DNA of 8,607 nt from Rhodanobacter sp. UBA5168 (GTDB lineage Bacteria; Pseudomonadota; Gammaproteobacteria; Xanthomonadales; Rhodanobacteraceae): NCBI GenBank assembly GCA_002413455.1, contig DHXA01000141.1:1-8607 (forward strand). The letters are read 5' to 3'. How positions within the stretch are numbered: the stretch's first letter is position 1; the number at the start of each line of letters is the position of its first letter. The position numbers and the translations under genes were made by a program. Positions 7,768 to 8,607 of this stretch are shown here, one piece after another. Below the pieces are notes generated by a model, which was not told the origin of the DNA, did no database searches, and saw only the letters and a program-made list of their open reading frames with translations.

Positions 7768-8120
7768 ATCCCGTCGTGTATGGACTTCCGAATTGCGACA
7801 CGTGCAAAAAGGCGCGCAACTGGCTCCTCCGTTTCGAGGTGACGCATGACTTTGTCGACTACCGCGCCAACCCGGTGTCCGCCGCGATGCTGAAGGGCTG
7901 GGCGCAGCAGCTGGGTGGCTGGGAGAAACTGGTCAACAAGGCGGGCACGACCTGGCGCAACCTGCTGCCGCAGCGCAAGAACCCCGGTAGCGATCCGGAG
8001 TGGACGCTGCTGCTGAAGGAATATCCCGCGCTGATCCGCCGTCCGGTAGTGGTGCAGCCCGATGGCACGGTAAGCGTGGGTTTCACCGACAACCGCTTCA
8101 AGAAACTGTTCGGATGCTGA
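7764..8120 (+). CDS. yffB: ArsC/Spx-family thioredoxin-fold protein, YffB-like
   Basis: The product has 118 residues. The thioredoxin-like beta-alpha start [17 protein letters not shown] holds Cys11 and Cys14 (CxxC; E. coli YffB keeps only the first). [16 protein letters not shown] (61-68) and [20 protein letters not shown] (88-107) are family signatures. It differs from true arsenate reductase in context and sequence: no ars genes are near, and YffB-type proteins are not shown to reduce arsenate. A glutathione-dependent thiol reductase activity has been proposed for the family. The ATG overlaps the dapD stop by 4 bp (ATGA), and GGAG at 7754-7757 lies 6 nt upstream. In many gammaproteobacteria this gene sits beside dap genes (with dapE in E. 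coli), which suggests a conserved but unexplained link to diaminopimelate synthesis. Confidence 0.92.
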
Positions 8121-8121
8121 G

Positions 8122-8565
8122 ATGGCGATGCGGCTTTCCAAGATCCTATTGATGGCGGCGATCACGCTGTGGCTGGCGCTGGTCGCGTTCGGCAACATCA
8201 CCGACTACGGCAGCAACCTGGCCTTCGTGCAGCATGTGCTGGCGATGGATTCGATCTTTCCCGATGCCAGTATTCATTACCGAGCGATCCATTCGCCGTT
8301 GCTGCAGCACGTCGCATACGTGCTGATCATCGCCACCGAAACGCTGGCCGCCGCGCTATGCGGGACCGGCGCATGGCGCATGTGGTCTGCGCGCTGCTCG
8401 CCGGCGGCGACGTTCCATCGGGCCAAGCGCCTTGTCATAGCCGGCCTCACGCTCGGCCTGCTGCTGTGGCTGGGCGGCTTCATGGCGATCGGGGGCGAAT
8501 GGTTCGGCATGTGGATGTCCACTCCGTGGAACGGGCTGGCGAGTGCGTTCCGCTTCGTCGTGGTG
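8122..8565 (+). CDS. DUF2165 family small integral membrane protein (3' truncated)
   Basis: About 148 genuine residues are visible. The first membrane helix follows MAMRLSK (ILLMAAITLWLALVAFGNI), then NITDYGSNLAFVQHVLAMDSIFPD, a conserved DUF2165-type loop. A second helix (HVAYVLIIATETLAAALCGTGAW), a basic loop (FHRAKRLV), a third helix (IAGLTLGLLLWLGGFMAIGGEWF) and the closing MWMSTPWNGLASAFRFVVV follow, the last leading into the fourth helix. The function of the family is unknown. The ATG lies 1 nt after the preceding stop with no good ribosome site, so coupled translation is likely; a second ATG two codons on is possible. The frame remains open to 8607, but everything after about 8565 is adapter-derived, so the last 14 apparent residues (LCLIHISELTRQAE) are not real and the true end is missing. 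Confidence 0.88.
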
Positions 8566-8607
8566 CTGTGTCTTATACACATCTCCGAGCTCACGAGACA
8601 GGCAGAA
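8566..8607 (+). other. Illumina Nextera adapter plus i7 index (sequencing artefact)
   Basis: The 42 bases break down as the 19-nt transposase mosaic end (CTGTCTCTTATACACATCT, here with G at 8570), the 15-nt read-2 adapter CCGAGCCCACGAGAC (here with T at 8591), and an exact 8-nt AGGCAGAA, the Nextera N703 index. The order, the lengths and the window ending exactly after the index make chance very unlikely. The two mismatches are probably read errors, which would explain why trimming missed it. Confidence 0.97.

Noticed and set aside
8566..8584. Tn5/IS50-like mosaic end suggesting a transposon insertion
   Set aside because: It is followed by the synthetic read-2 adapter and an exact Nextera index, so it comes from library preparation, not a natural element.

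Overview
The window looks like a chromosomal stretch from a high-GC gammaproteobacterium, most likely Xanthomonadales (a Rhodanobacter- or Dyella-like member of Rhodanobacteraceae). This is inferred from the GC-rich codon use, from dapD followed directly by a YffB/ArsC-like gene, and from the style of the exoprotein and the small membrane protein. It also looks like a draft-assembly contig. The left edge cuts a repetitive gene, and the last 42 bases match an Illumina Nextera adapter plus an i7 index, not genomic DNA.

Left third (1-3895, + strand): this holds the 3' end of a very large repeat-rich exoprotein of filamentous-haemagglutinin/TpsA type. It has an array of about seven beta-helix repeats, with a regular 264-bp (88-residue) period in the middle. 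The protein ends in a unique C-terminal domain that carries its only two cysteines. A second gene, for an exported six-cysteine protein of unknown function, overlaps it by 4 bp (ATGA) and is probably translated by coupling. The pair looks like an exoprotein plus a dedicated accessory protein. A perfect 10-bp hairpin follows.

Middle (3932-6702, all - strand): the genes are tssA (type VI secretion cap/baseplate organiser, with no other T6SS gene in view), a 105-residue double-pass membrane protein, a 97-residue PRC-barrel/DUF2171-like protein, and an NAD(P)H-dependent FMN reductase. Gaps of 107-289 bp separate them, so they are probably individual transcription units.

Right third (6940-8565, + strand, divergent from the reductase): a tightly packed operon holds dapD (lysine/diaminopimelate synthesis), a YffB/ArsC-family thioredoxin-fold protein overlapping it by 4 bp, and a DUF2165 membrane protein starting 1 nt after the preceding stop. 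The last gene is cut off by the adapter.

The most interesting biology is the exoprotein/accessory pair, with its HMW1-like terminal cysteine pair and an internal Shine-Dalgarno mini-ORF at the gene junction. The most important technical point is the adapter at the right end.
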